From Favolaschia claudopus (lineage: Eukaryota; Basidiomycota; Agaricomycetes; Agaricales; Mycenaceae): 64,000 nt of DNA. The notes under the pieces are model-generated. The model was not told where the DNA came from. It did no database searches and was given only the letters and a program-made list of their open reading frames with translations. This document shows positions 10,965-22,852 of this stretch, piece after piece. The position numbers and the translations under genes are program-made. Position 1 is the stretch's first letter; the number at the start of each line of letters is the position of its first letter. The DNA lies in contig JAWWNJ010000127.1 of NCBI GenBank assembly GCA_037176885.1, positions 124,001-188,000 on the forward strand, given 5' to 3'.

Positions 10965-12116
10965 TGGTGCCGCTCACTTAGTCACCGCTACTTTTGTACA
11001 GAAATTGATGGCCCATTGATCTCATCAGGGAAAAATCTGGTTTGACACAGAGGCGGAAGTCCGGTGCGAGCTCCCTTCGTAAGCCTCTTCTCCATCGTTT
11101 GGCATAGTTCTGAAACTATCATCTCAGGTACGCGCCACCAATGCAGGCCGTCTTCAAAAAGCAGACTCACGGAGCCCTGTTCGATGCTATGGTGCGCGCG
11201 GCCTAAACACCACCAAATAGGTCCCATCATTGATGCCATCAGTGATGTCTCAAATCGACCGGCGGAAAAAATTCGGATTTAAATTGCATTTTCTGCTGCC
11301 GAATAAGGTTGGAGCAGACTCAGGACGTACTCCCCAGCTTTCATGAGTGTAGGATATAGCTCATGGACCTCTCTGAGAGCATAATTCCTTTAGAGGGATT
11401 AGTCTACTACCTAATCGAAGTGTTTTCACCAGAGGATCAGTCATGGGAAGGTTCTGATCAGGTGCAATAGATTTTGTTCTTGTTTGGTGGTGTTTAGGCC
11501 GAGCGCACCATAGTCTCTCAAAGCCAGACTTTAACTATAAGAGCTCGTAAGGTAGGGGGCATACAAATACGGTTACCCCACGTGACCGTACATAACATGC
11601 CCATATTCCTCGAGACGCTCCTTTGCATGAATCCACAATTGTTTTTCAGCAATCCGGCTCTACAGTTTCGTTTAGAACAGTCCAAAGGGTCCGTGTAAAT
11701 ATTCTCGAAGATTATTCTGGAGATCTGAAGGACTAGTCTCTGAAAAACCTGCATTTGTAAATTGTGGTATTTGAGGAACTGTTCTTTCAAATTTGGACAT
11801 TTTGCAAATCCTCTTGCAGAAATGCTCCATTTCATGGTAGCTACATTTTGGCAAGAGGGATTGAGCTCATATATTTTACCTTCGACCGAATTGGCCACCC
11901 CTAGCAAAATGCCTCAAGCGAGGCCTTACGAGGGGTGGAATACCACTGGCAAGGGCAAAAACGATGATTTTTCCCGCGCTGCGCGCGCTAAATCCTTCCA
12001 AAAGAGCTCTAAATTGGAGCCAAAATCTGCGAATTTAGGGGGTCTATCAGCCAAAAAATTTCCGCGGCCAGATTGGCCCCTGTACAAAACTAGCGGTGAC
12101 TAAGTGAGGGGCACCA
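10965..12116. mobile_element. TIR element with a related smaller element nested in it
   Basis: The ends carry inverted repeats of about 40 bp starting TGGTGCC(G/C)CTCACTTAGTCA. TA follows the right end (12117-12118), but the left flank is AA. The short ORFs inside have no recognisable domain. The smaller element at 11190-11510 has the same TGGTGC start. Confidence 0.7.
11190..11510. mobile_element. Nested TIR MITE, TA-flanked
   Basis: Inverted repeats of about 28 bp start TGGTGCGCGCGGCCTAAACA, with TA at 11188-11189 and 11511-11512. The length is 321 bp, inserted into the larger TIR element. Confidence 0.75.
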
Positions 12117-12500
12117 TAGCCTCCGACATGGGCCGATGAACGGCCCGCAATGAGGATAATGGAATATTGATTGATTGTTTGATTGCCGGTGATGGACAGC
12201 TCTGTTATCTGAAGGACACCGACGAGATTGCCGGGATGTGCGAACACGCAATCACGGAGCTGAAGAGTTATAAAATGGGCTCCGAGCTCACATCCGTTCT
12301 TGCTGGAGCCAAGGCCATTCGAGATGGAAAGGTGCACGTCGGAAAGGAGTTCAGTGTTGCGGCATTCGCCCGTCATGCTGAAACGGACTCCGGTGCCAAG
12401 CCTGTGCTGTTGATGCCTACCTGCAAGAGAGGGGATTGGCGAACAGCGGCACACAATATACAAAAACTTCTGTAGTACGCCTGTTGCGGCTAAATCAAGT
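12117..12500 (+). pseudogene. Unrecognised conserved-looking coding fragment
   Basis: The ORF 12167-12475 encodes about 100 residues, with a segment GAKAIRDGKVHVGKEFSVAA then FARHAETDSGAKPVLLMPTC. It reads like a folded enzyme or TE accessory domain, and I recall similar text in mushroom hypothetical proteins, but I cannot name the family. No ATG context, introns or partner exons could be established. Probably a remnant. Confidence 0.35.
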
Positions 12501-14870
12501 TTCTTGCCTTTTAAGGAAGGTGCCATCAAAATTATTCCTTCTCGGTCTCTGCACGACAATGAAGGCGGTTTCAAGCATTCTAAGTACACAGATAGGGCAC
12601 AATCCGAATGTCTAGAATCCCGTGCCCAACGAAGCATATCGTGCACTGGCTCGCTGCTTACTACGTTCACCGGGCTCTCAGATTAATTGGGAACCTCTCG
12701 ACATACGCAAACCTTGCGTGACTGTTTTTGAGTTCGGTCCTACAGATTCGCCATCTCAATCGACACTGCGTCGATATTTCCTGGACTCTCGCATTCAGAC
12801 TCAACCGTGCTACTTTGAGCTCCCATCTCCACCCACACAGAACACTAGTGGTTTTCAAAACCTCGTAGAATCCCTTCCATAACTTGGGACACATTGACAC
12901 ATGATAATCTGGCGACTCAGGCCCGCTGGCACATCCTCTGCTTCACATTCACTTCAGTCACAATTGTCAACACTTTCTGGATTTCCTGGATCGTTTATTC
13001 CGAACCCGTCATGATTCCCGGGCCTAAATCTCCCTTCTCATTCATCATTTGTTTGCTCTGTCGCAGCAACTTCATTTCTCGTCATACCGCTTCCTGGCCG
13101 CTTACCACTATTTCGCCGTTGGAATTCTTCTCCGAGTCGCCGACGCCCCAACAACTCCGGATTATTCAACCGAACTTGAAGGCAGTTGAAGCTCCGGTCT
13201 GAAGCATTATATTGGCAATCATCTGCCGCCGTCATTTGGGTTAGTCGTGGTCCTCTGGGATGCCCTCGCCTGGCGTCTTCTTCTTGGGTTCATTCTCGTG
13301 CATCCCACGCCCACGACCAGGAGCTCAGCGGTTCCGGATCTTGGCCCCCGCTGATCTCTCCGTGCCCAGAAAATATACGGGCTACCTCGACTCCTGATGA
13401 GTGACGAAGCGAGAGAACAAGATGGGCGCACTTCCTGTAGCTTGCGAAGGGAATTGCAAGGTCTTGTGACGGCGGAGTGACGTGACGTGACTCTCCTCTT
13501 CCCGACCACCATGTCGCCTGGCGCACGGCACGCCGACGACTGTCCGAAGTTCTTGATAGCTCCCTCGAGTCTTTCTAGGAGTCTTCCACGATTCCTTAAT
13601 GGCTGCACCGTTTTGCTTCATCCAAGTTCTGAATCTCAATAGTTTGATTAGAGGTACACCATGGGTGGGACGTGTTTCTGTGAAAAAACTCTCTTGCTGA
13701 GTTGGAAAAATCAATCTCGGAGTTGGTTGGCTGTTTTTAGCCAAACATCAATTATTTATGATCTTGGTGATGGTCAGTAATTTGTCGCAGGTGCATTTTA
13801 CACACACCCAGCACCTGGAATCATACAAAAAGGTGCAAAGACGCCCGAGATCAGTCAAAGAACCGACCGTCCATGACTTTTTCTCACTACGAGTAAGTTG
13901 TCCAAATACGGGGATGTTTCCCAAGGAATTTGTGCCAAAACGGCTCGTGAAATTGCTTTGATGTTATTAGGGACAGAACCAGCTCGATTAACGGAGTCGA
14001 TTGCGCTATGTTTCGTAATTTTCCCATGAAATTTCGGTGTTCGGCCAAAATTTTAGGGTCAATTTTTTTTTGATTTTGAGCTTTGGGGAAATCGGCTATA
14101 ACAGCATGTTTACACAGAAAACTAGCCGCCTGGGCATGTGTCACACCTTCCATAAATGGAAGATCAAAGCTGTCGACTTTGCGTGTCCGGCACTGTACGT
14201 TCCCGAAATGGGAATTTTGCTCGGCAGGGAAATGCGTCGATCAGATGTTGTTCCTTCAACCAACTTTTTTGTCGTTGCAGTCATTTGCGAAGAGCTTCCA
14301 ATGCATAGCTACTTGGTGTATAGGTTTCGTTCTGAATTGAAGAGGTATTGGTTGATCACCCTTTTGGTTCAATTCCTCCCACTTGCAATTTATTTTTCCT
14401 CGTTGTATTTTTTTTATTTTTTTATTTTTTTTTTCTTGCTAATTTTACCCAGTCCCCTTTAAGTTATCGACGCCACAAGCTTGAGGTAGATTCTGAGATG
14501 AGTTTTTAAGCCAGCAAAGCAAGCAATATTCATATATACCGCCCAGCACGAAATAGACGCGATCCTGCGAGGGAATACCTCCCAGAGGCCCCTAGTCCAT
14601 ATTAATACCCCTGCAGCCCTAGGCTTGTCCGAGCACCTTGCCAAAAAAATATTTTGCTCTCCGAAAAAATATTTGTGGTTGGATTTTTGCAACTAACGGT
14701 CCGTCATACCTCACCATATCGTTTACTTGCGTATTTTCAATTTAAGTAACTAAGTTCCGGGACCTTCACGCAGTAAGCTACCGATCTCAATGCATGCGCC
14801 TCCAACCACTACGGCGCTGCTGCATTGGTCGGTTTCCTTCCCCCAGAACATTGCATAAAATTATTTTCGG
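12501..14870. other. No gene resolved
   Basis: Several 60-140 codon ORFs occur on both strands. One plus-strand stretch (12894-13202) contains a hydrophobic, possibly membrane-spanning segment, and 12622-12882 encodes a polar peptide. None carries a family motif and no exon chain could be assembled. 14400-14440 is a T/A-rich low-complexity run. Confidence 0.4.
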
Positions 14871-14880
14871 AAGAAAATGT

Positions 14881-15341
14881 AGTCCGTTTTTAAGTTGGAG
14901 GGCGCACCTGGAGTAGGGTCTTATTATATAATCTTTGGTGGCAGTGTTGTTACGGCAATTTAGTCCACTTTCTTTCCTCCGCCTTGCTCTTCCACTCTAT
15001 CGCACCGATAACGGCGCGCATGCATTGAGTAGACCCTAATCTACCTTACCAAGGTTAAAATTTGGAAAAATATGCCTCGAGTATCCAGCCGTTGAAGGCC
15101 AATCAAAGTATGGCTTTGTTGTCTGACAGTCTCACCAGTAAGTTTTGAGACGAGTTTTCTGAACGAAATTCATCGGTTTCCTCCCACAAAAATTAACCAT
15201 AGGCTCCCCTAGTATGAGTGGAAGAGCCCTGCCTTTGAGCTTGGACACAGAGGCTGGTGGAAAGAGGTATACGAGCGGCGAGGAAAAAGATTACATAATA
15301 AGGCACTACTCCAGTGCGGCCCGTCAACTTAAAAACAGACT
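14881..15341. mobile_element. TIR MITE
   Basis: The left end (AGTCCGTTTTTAAGTTGGAG, 14881-14900) and the right end (15285-15341 in inverted orientation) match for about 55 bp with some mismatches, including a shared GGAGTAG and TTATTATRTAATCTTT. The target duplication is unclear. There is no ORF. Confidence 0.65.
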
Positions 15342-15940
15342 TCAATAAATCGAGGTACGAGATTGCTTATTGAAGTCTGGCTGAGAGAGACTAAAGAAAA
15401 TGTGGTGTTGGAGAAGTCATGATGACCACTACGACAACCAAAATTCGTAGTATAAACGGGGCTCGGTAGCACTGTCACAATTCAGGTACTTCCGCGTTTT
15501 GTATCTCCTGTTTTTCTGCACTGCTGTGTAGCTATTCGAGGGGGAAGTGCTCACTGTCACAGGCTGGTCACTAGTCACACCCTCGGCGCGTCACTGCCGG
15601 ATGTGTTGAAATCAGTTGCATCAAGCGGAGAAAACATCCTCTCGACTGCTTTCAAAATCATACCGTGGTCTGGCAAAGCCCGGTGGGCAATTCCCCGCAG
15701 GTCAACGACGATTGTCAGAAATGTCAGGGCTCTCCGTCGAAAATAATTAATTGTCAGTCAGTGACAAATATTTGTTATGTCAGGTTCTGACAATTAACAC
15801 TGTATGTCGACCGGACCCTAGAGGAGGACGCCTATCAGGCTCTCATCGTACCCCAGTTCAACATCCTCTTCCTCCCTCTCTTCGTCCTCTCTCGCTTCGC
15901 CCTCCCTCGCATCCTCGTCGTTGTCGTTGTCGGCATCGGC
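15342..15940. other. No gene recognised
   Basis: Two short inverted motifs (TTGTCAGTCAGTGACAAATA, 15751-15770, and TTGTTATGTCAGG, 15773-15785) are visible. Otherwise nothing is assignable. Confidence 0.4.
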
Positions 15941-15943
15941 TTA

Positions 15944-16415
15944 GTCTGTATTTGTTGGCGCCTGTCAACCAGGACCTCGGTTTTGTCACGGCTGTCACGG
16001 CACGTGCAGATTTTCCCACACGGTTCGAATCCGGTTCAACTGCTCGCGGCTGCTCATAGCACTCTCGTGGACCACTCTAAATGTTGCAGAGTCTCAACTA
16101 AAGTTTATTTCTAGTTGTACATAGCTTTTTCTGCCCAGAAACCATCACTGGAACCAAGCTGGGTTAACCGACAGCCGAGGCAAGAGAGTGAGTTCAAAGA
16201 TATCTGTTTTAGGCCAAAAAGTATCAAAAAAACTGTTCTGCAGTGCTGAGAGACCCGCTAGAGTGTCATCAGAATCTTTTAGAAGGCAAAATAATGGGCA
16301 AGAACGAGGAAAACAGGTCACTCGACGCATTCGAACCGTGTGGGAAAATTGGCACGTGCCATCAAATTGTCACAAAATCCGAGGTCCTTGGTGACAGGTG
16401 CCAACAAAATCAGAC
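15944..16415. mobile_element. TIR MITE
   Basis: Ends of about 85 bp are inverted copies: left GTCTGTATTTGTTGGCGCCT, right the complement with GTTGGCACCTGTCA; a shared internal block reads TTTTCCCACACGGTTCGAAT. The length is about 470 bp. No clear target duplication and no ORF. Confidence 0.65.
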
Positions 16416-16975
16416 TCTATATAAAAAGATATATCGACTATCATATATCTCATAGAGTCTGACTGCGGGAGACTATCATCGGCTGCTCCAGGCTAGTCTT
16501 GTGTTTACCGCGGGGGTTGGATCGTTGATAGCGGTTATTATGTAATATCATGTAAGCAGAGTTCGAGTCGCGTAAATCTCCCGTCAACAACGCGATTTTG
16601 GTCTTTCAGCAGTCTAGCTTGTATCGATGTATTCTATAATTCTGGTCCTTCAGAATTCTCATAAACGGCTGGACGGGCTAGCACAGAATGGCCGATTCTT
16701 CACGTGTCGGCTTTCGGCCGAAGAGATTCCGACAGCTCAACAACCTGTTGAAAACCTGTCTTCCATCGAAACACCGGAAATTAATTGTGAAAAGTGTTCA
16801 AAAACTCTCCATAAACATGAAATGAAGTATTGTGTACAACATCCCAGCTCAGACGTCGAGAAGGAGGCAGGTAGAGCAATCTTCAGCGATTTCCGGCTTA
16901 CATGATATTACCTAATAACGGCCATCATCAATCGGACCCCCGCGGGTTTTTTGGGGCGGAACAATTACGTAACCC
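16416..16975. other. No gene recognised
   Basis: A 92-codon plus-strand ORF (16627-16905) has two CxxC-like cysteines (NCEKC) but no recognised domain. A C8 run sits at 16973-16982. Confidence 0.35.
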
Positions 16976-17049
16976 CCCCCTCCCCTCTGACAGGTGTCGC
17001 CGATTTTCAGAGGTCGATGTCGGCGATTTTAAATCCGCTCATCTCTTGG

Positions 17050-17235
17050 CGTTGACCTGTGAAATTCGCGCCAAAAAAACCCGTGAAATGTGGGTGTGGA
17101 AGCGGACATTTATCCCGTGAATGGTGCTCGCCGGGTTTTAGGGTGAAATTCACTGTCTCCGCCTGAAATTCACCCAGATTCGGGGAGAAATTTGAGTACA
17201 TTTGGCGTGAAAAGTCCTAGTGAAATTCACGGGGT
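17050..17235. repeat. Cluster of TGAAATTCAC motifs
   Basis: Four copies of (G)TGAAATTCRC occur at about 17057, 17141, 17163 and 17219, and two are the perfect palindrome GTGAAATTCAC. Single copies recur at 4919, 9363 and 26366. This may be a subterminal repeat of an unidentified element. Confidence 0.45.
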
Positions 17236-17767
17236 CTGGGGTTCACAGTGCTGAGCCCGGCGGGCTTTTTGACAGAACCTGGTGAGCTGTGACATTTTAT
17301 ATACTTCTGGCGTATAGTCTATTTTGCCTTCGTCTTGTTTCGCAACCACAATTTGATGCGCAGCGTTGACATAAAAAATGCCGGAGTCATGACACACGAT
17401 ATTTGTGATGCGGGATGGGGAGGTAATGAACTCGGATAATGGAAGGGTCATGCGCTCAGGAACTGTCTGTGTGCTTTGGGTGAGACCGGCGACTTACATT
17501 TTGCCAATGGCTTGGTGTTTAGTAATGACTTACATGAAGAGGTATGAGCTTTATTTTCTCCACCACGCCATTAACGTATCGAATAAAACCCACAGGAGAT
17601 TGAAAATTTTGCCAACATTGAGCGGAGACGGGACTGTCTGCGGGGTATAAAGCAGCGAGCGTCTTCCGATCGGGTCCTGGAAGAGAATATACGAGCGCCG
17701 CATGGGCAGTGGGATCACCGGGAATCCGAAGGCTGACGGCTTCAAACCGGGGAAAGGTTGGGTGCAT
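17227..17767 (-). CDS. Unrecognised two-exon gene
   Basis: Exon 1 is 17767-17534 and exon 2 is 17466-17227, with a 67-bp GT-AG intron (donor GTAAGT, acceptor CACAG) that keeps the frame; about 157 residues. The N-terminus is MHPTFPRFEAVSLRIPGDPT. There is no signal peptide, membrane segment or motif I recognise. A TATAAATT sequence lies about 35 bp upstream of the ATG (17798-17805). The last 20 or so codons overlap repetitive sequence (GCCCGGCGGGC at 17257-17267), so the 3' end may be truncated or replaced. The sequence shows coding-like text and a good intron; function unknown. Confidence 0.45.
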
Positions 17768-17797
17768 GACTGCTTTGGATACTATTGGTTGCGAATT

Positions 17798-17805
17798 AAT
17801 TTATA
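17798..17805 (-). promoter_or_regulatory. TATA-like box of the 17767 gene
   Basis: TATAAATT on the minus strand about 35 bp before the proposed ATG. Its position is right for a core promoter, but only sequence resemblance supports it. Confidence 0.35.
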
Positions 17806-18770
17806 GAATATCGGCAGGAGCTCTGACCCAATACAGTCATAAACTAGGAAGCGCAACGTAACGTAGAAGAGCAACGCGCATATTCCGTCGCCGCAGACGC
17901 TTTCGCGAGAAAGACTTTCCACCCTACTACCATTTTCGAGGTCGCTGATATCAATGGAATAGTTTGTGGAGCCTAAAGATCACTTCCCTGGGCAGTGGGA
18001 GCGCAATTGTTGAAAATGCCCAATTTTGGAAAGGACTTTTGTGTTTTTACCACATATTTGAACGTCTCCAGGGAATTTTTGGAGCTCAAGATACAGTCAC
18101 AAGCTGAACCTCCCACCAGCAACAAGTTTGGACTGAATAGCCTTTTTAAAGGACTAGAACAAGCTGATTCATTGCTGATTTTCGATGTTTTCAGCTGAGT
18201 TGTGTGCCTTGTAATATAGACACTTCCTGGTGTTTCTGAGCATGCTTATTTTGTGGTAGAATATTTGTAGGGCCATAATATACATACTCTATGTTTTCGC
18301 GACCTGCGGGGACGGACTCTGGGTTTGTTTACTGTTGTTGCTCTTCTACGTTATTTGGCTCATTTGGGTGTAGCCAAACTTTGGCCTCTGAACTCGCTCA
18401 AAACAGGCTATATCGACCCAGTATTTTTGAGAATTTTGCAGAATGGATGCGGGGCTACTATCCTAGCACAAAAGATTGGCAGTTTTGCTGTGTTGTTCAT
18501 CGAATAATCAGCGCGGAACGCTAATCGTTGCGCTTCCCGGTTTATTACTGTACACCTTGATCCATGCATTGATAGGAGATGGGTTAATCCTGGTTAATCA
18601 CTACTTAACATAGTTGCTCGAATACGTAAAACTGACTTGATACTGACATCCAACGCGATATTGTTGAACTGGAGTGGACACATTGTTGACAGCTTGTGAT
18701 TCGGCTTGTTTTTGTGTGTAGACCTATTCTAACCAAGGAGTACATCCCGTCCATCCTGTTTCCACAAACC
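17806..18770. other. No gene recognised
   Basis: GTAGAAGAGCAAC at 17861-17873 recurs in inverted form at 18335-18350 (TTGCTCTTCTAC), so a foldback element of about 490 bp is possible but not delimited. Confidence 0.35.
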
Positions 18771-18771
18771 A

Positions 18772-18855
18772 GTGCGTCGTTTTCCTGTGCAGTAGGGCGG
18801 CTTTGATGAGAATTTCCATATTTGGTAAGTAAATTGATTTCGCCGCAGCAAGTCA
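18772..18855 (+). repeat. Partial copy of the 41730-42098 MITE
   Basis: The stretch contains GGTAAGTAAATTGATTT(C)GCCGCA and the preceding GATGxxAATTTCC block found at the right end of the MITE at 41730-42098. Only about 80 bp of one end is present. Confidence 0.55.
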
Positions 18856-18870
18856 TGTGACTAAAATTGC

Positions 18871-19490
18871 CTTTTTTTTTGGGGACTGGCAACCGCCGCG
18901 GACCGGATGTCTGTTTGCACTTGTTGACACTGCCTGCCAAATGCCTGATTTGGATGGCAAATCAATTCTTCGCCTCTTCCACGCTCGCTCTTGACCATCG
19001 ATGAACATTCTGAAGCACGGGAAGTATACAGTATATCTACAGGAAGGTATGTATAGTAGTTACATCATTATAACTCATTAAAATGCTCTTGAATATCGTG
19101 AATTAATCTCTCTCCCCCGAGATCCCCGAATCTCCCTCGATCTCCCGCAATATTTTCGTTTCTTTATTTTCTTTATTTTTTTATTTTTGTCCACCGCCAT
19201 CAGTATCGAGCCTAAATTCCAACACTGTTCAAATTGATAGCATCCCGTCAACTCTAAGCATAACTTTAGCCTTGGCAGAACCAATACTAGGGCCGACAAA
19301 TATCGCCAAGTATGCGCGTCGCGAATGGCACGGTTCGGTAGTACAAGCAGATAAAACTGCGAGCGCAGTGAACGCGTTGCGAAGATCGCGGCACAAGACG
19401 TCAAATGACGATAGTCGATGCTCTCGCTTTTGGAACGCTTTTGGTGCTGACTTTGAAAAGATGTAACTGTTGAATTATCACTTCCAAATA
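18871..19490. other. No gene recognised
   Basis: Low-complexity T/A tracts at 19155-19190. No domain seen. Confidence 0.4.
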
Positions 19491-19502
19491 ACAGAAGCCA
19501 AC

Positions 19503-20025
19503 CTAGGCAAAAACGCAGTCCAAACTCAAACTCTCACCCGTCAAGAATTGCAGATCTAAAGGGGCGCGTGGTAGACTTTCCGCCAAGAAAAAGGTCCCAG
19601 ATAGTGTCTGCAAATTCTTTACCTGATCTTCAGAGCTAAATCCGGCAAGGCTGTCCCCTCCGAGGCTGAGTGTGAGAATAATTCCCTGTCTCTGACACTC
19701 GGCGATTGCTGAAGACATGAAAGAACAGTCCAAAAGACCTGTATTCGGAAACGCGGGGCCAGAGCAAGCCTATGGCGGTGGTCAGCTGCGATCAACACCA
19801 ATGGACACGGGGTGAGTCATTTACATTGGCAAGATTGATCACTGGGGACGAATTTTCGTCGAAAAATACGGCAATGGGGATGATGTTGATATTAGGATCC
19901 TTAACAAATAGTAAGTTCAGAATGCGGGAACGAGGATGTCATACATGGCAATGAGCCGCTAGAGACATCTGATTATTGGCGCCATGTGGGTCGGATTGGC
20001 CGACGGAATTCTGTCCCCAGGATCT
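19503..20025 (-). pseudogene. Class III (GH18) chitinase, N-terminal half only
   Basis: Minus-strand exons 20022-19945, 19899-19825 and 19769-19538 join through 45-bp and 55-bp GT-AG introns. The product starts WGQNSVGQSDPHGANNQ, runs through DPNINIIPIAVFF and PVINLAN, then SGPAFPNTGLLDCS and LTLSLGGDS, the order seen in class III chitinases and hevamine-like GH18 enzymes that cleave chitin. A one-base shift at about 19618 moves the frame to [13 protein letters not shown] and [10 protein letters not shown]. The frame then stops at the next splice donor: the expected catalytic DGxDxDxE segment and the second half of the barrel are missing, as are the start codon and any signal peptide. It is a decayed fragment. 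The family call is firm, the exon limits slightly less so. Confidence 0.7.
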
Positions 20026-20329
20026 ATACTCAAGTACTCAAGTTGTTAGCGGGTGCTTGTGGTGACAAAGCTCTTCTCCGGCGTACATGGCAATCTATTG
20101 AGAGAGCGGTGAGCCGCAATAAAGTTTGTTCAAGCGATGCAGCGCCATGTTTTATGCCACGCTATCGTTCTACATCCTCTGTTCGATCAAAAACCTCCAA
20201 TAATGTAGAAAAAGCTCGAGATTGATTTGAATTTCCTTTTATTGCAGGGACATTTGATTTTGCCGCAACTATACTCTAGAGTCACATGAAAATTTGACCA
20301 CAGAAAATCACGAGTACAAACGAAAAAAA

Positions 20330-20450
20330 GGCCCCGCGCCAGCGGAAAAAGCCAGCGCAGCGAAAAGGCCAGCGCTAGCGAAAAGGCAGCGCTAGCGAAA
20401 ATGGAGGGGGGTCTGGGGGGAGCACCGTTCCCCCCAGAAAAGCAGTCAGA
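20330..20450. repeat. GC-rich short tandem repeats and hairpin
   Basis: About four 17-18 bp units of the type CCAGCGCTAGCGAAAAGG lie at 20337-20400, followed by a GGGGGGAGCACCGTTCCCCCC hairpin at about 20415-20437 and TGTGACAGTGACGTCACA (20454-20471). Resembles the GC-rich repeats at 5 and 25.8 kb in style, not in exact sequence. Confidence 0.5.
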
Positions 20451-20471
20451 AGTGTGACAGTGACGTCACAC

Positions 20472-21690
20472 TTTCGGGTGCGGGTTGCAAGTCCCCAGCC
20501 AGGTGATAAACTATAGTCTGAGCGCAGCTATATACTTCCCTGCCGGTGGCTCGGCATATCAGTTCAAGCTCCCATGGTTGCCATCAAGCCGTGCAACACA
20601 GCCTAAAATGTCTTTACATAAATACTGATTTTCCACCCAGCTCTCTCTTCATCTTTCATCGTCCAGATAGTCATGAAGGAACAGCATACTTCCGTTCCAG
20701 TGGTGTCACTTGATGATAAGCATTCAGAAGTCTCACTTGTGGCCGCATCTGCGAGCTGGGAGTTGGGAAGCAAAAATATTTTGGCAATACACTCACAAGG
20801 AAAGCAGGCGTGACAAATTAATCGCCTCCTCCAATTCAAAAAATTACACTCCTTGCACACCCAATCCCCCGGCTGCTGTGATGACGTGGGCAGGTTTGAA
20901 GAGATTATAAGTAACTTCCTTCGGCATACATGAATGATGGGTCCTTTATTTCCGGTGTTGCGGATAGGCCATCCCTAAAATTTGTCAGACTCTGAATCCG
21001 CAAGGATACTACGTAAATTAGAATCTCACTGCAAATACTGCACTTGAGGGATACGGTCTCACTTGACCTTTGTTGAGGGGTTGCGTTGTGGGGCGCATGC
21101 AATACGATGAGGCGTGCGAGCTGGCTGCCGCGAGCTACTTATATGATCAACGATTGACTGGAGGTTGACCACTGGTCTCCACTGGTTGACCGGCGGCGAC
21201 CGCTCCAATTCATGTGTTGACGCTGTGTTGACGACACACGTTGACAGAATGTTGACACAACTCGATCGATCGGTATAGAGGTAGCCGCGCGCTCTGCGAG
21301 CGCCGAAAGGGCTGTTGAGATGACAGCGAGGCAGAATGATTCAAAAATTTGATGGCGGCTACTGCTCTAAGTATAATGTCTGCTCACAAGGGTCCTCGTA
21401 CCTGCGGGCTCATTAACCGTGCCTGTGGTTGAGACCGTCGAGCCCGTTGGGATCAATGACTACCCGAGTGTCCACAGAGAAGTGACAGCCGGGTGGTCAT
21501 CCGAGACGTGCGGGTAGATGGAGGTAGACAGTCTCCGAAGTTGATGCGAGCTCGGCGTAGATCAAAGGTGTAAGCAAACAATACCACTGTATGGGCGTGA
21601 AGTGCCCTTCACCCGTTTGTAACCCTCGTCCTCTTTGTACCTTGAATAGGAGCGGCTTTGCTTCCTGGACTTCTGGTGGTGACTATTGAG
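20472..21690. other. No gene recognised; GTTGAC-rich patch
   Basis: 21150-21260 contains at least seven GTTGAC motifs in about 110 bp (for example at 21165, 21182, 21216, 21225, 21239 and 21251). 21406-21428 is a copy of the repeat A terminal sequence (GGGCTCATTAACCGTGCCTG). No coding sequence recognised. Confidence 0.4.
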
Positions 21691-21698
21691 GCGGCTGA

Positions 21699-22016
21699 TT
21701 TCTGTCTCGCCTTCAATTTCCTCTTCGCCTTGCCTTCGCAATTTCAATCAACAAAGCTCAAGGCCAGTCAGTGAAGTATGTTGGAACCGATCTTCGCGCA
21801 CCTGTTTTCAGACCCGGACAGCTCTATGATGCTCTTTCCCGAGCTACGTCTCGAAATCGGGTGACAATTCTTTTGCCCCGCCGTACTGCACAAGACCGAA
21901 CTATGAATATTGTGACCCTCAGATCCTACAACATATGTAATATAGTTCTTGCAATTGTCTGCCATGCCATTAAATCGAGTTTGAGACAGTTGTCGCGGCC
22001 CGCTGCTGACGGTTAA
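21699..22016 (+). pseudogene. Helitron PIF1-like helicase, C-terminal remnant
   Basis: An open frame of about 105 codons without an upstream start reads [20 protein letters not shown], then [31 protein letters not shown]. This is the C-terminal end of the RecD/PIF1 helicase of fungal Helitrons (helicase motifs V and VI, with the SRAT arginine). The rest of the RepHel protein is absent. The final 30 residues have drifted from the family. Confidence 0.75.
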
Positions 22017-22620
22017 GTCATCGCTATAACTAAATCATCTGTTGACAATTGCTTTGCACTCAATCTGCTGCGCTGACCTCGGACCAGAGAATTGAAGGGA
22101 TGCGACTGAGAACAAGTATTTACACACAGAGAACTCCTATGAAATCATGAATAAGTCAAGGTTTTATTTTTTTGTTGTAAAATAACTAAAAGTCCTTCCC
22201 TTCTCTACCTCTTTTTCATTCTCCGTAGTGTGTTTCCGAGCCACGCAAGCTGTTAAAGTACGGCTGATCGTGACGGTGGCGAGATTTTGAAGGTCAGAAT
22301 ATGATTATACTCGTAGTAGTGCAACTGTATTGTCCAGTACTTGAAATATATCCTGTTTTATACCTCTGCCATAAGGGGGAAGGCGTCGGGATAGCTGGCT
22401 AGCTTGGTGGTACTTCCGGACGAATCCTTCCGAAGATCATGACAAAATGTCATGAAAAAACGTTAGGAACGGGCCCACAGTCGTTAGGAATTTCAGGACC
22501 CCGGATCGTAACGTTTTGTCATGAAATCCGACGAAAGATCATGAAATTCAACACAAATGACGACGAAATACCTAACACAAGGTCCTGAACAACATCATGA
22601 ATTTCAAAACCTTCCCTCTG
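22017..22620. other. No gene; ATCATGAAATTC/GTTAGGAA-rich stretch
   Basis: 22420-22615 has repeated short motifs: ATCATGA(A/C)A at 22437, 22531 and 22595, GTTAGGAA at 22462 and 22483, and TTTTGTCATGAAA. A subterminal repeat region of an unknown element is possible. Confidence 0.35.
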
Positions 22621-22852
22621 CACAGTGCCCGGACAACTCCAAGAATTGAGCCAGCGCGGCTATTCCGTCCTTTGTGCCCAGTATTTCGGACGTGGGTCTA
22701 GAATTCGGTTGTTATTACTTAATATCTGTACTCACTGCGCCCTCAATTCAATGCACACGGAAGTTATATTAACATCGATCCGCCGACAGGCGAATGGTGC
22801 TCGCGAAGCGGCGGATCTCGATGATCCGAAGTCAAGTCAGCGGCAATTGGTC

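Noticed and set aside
12047..12670. 207-codon minus-strand ORF
   Set aside because: Overlaps the better plus-strand reading at 12167-12475 and extends into the TIR element; no motif.
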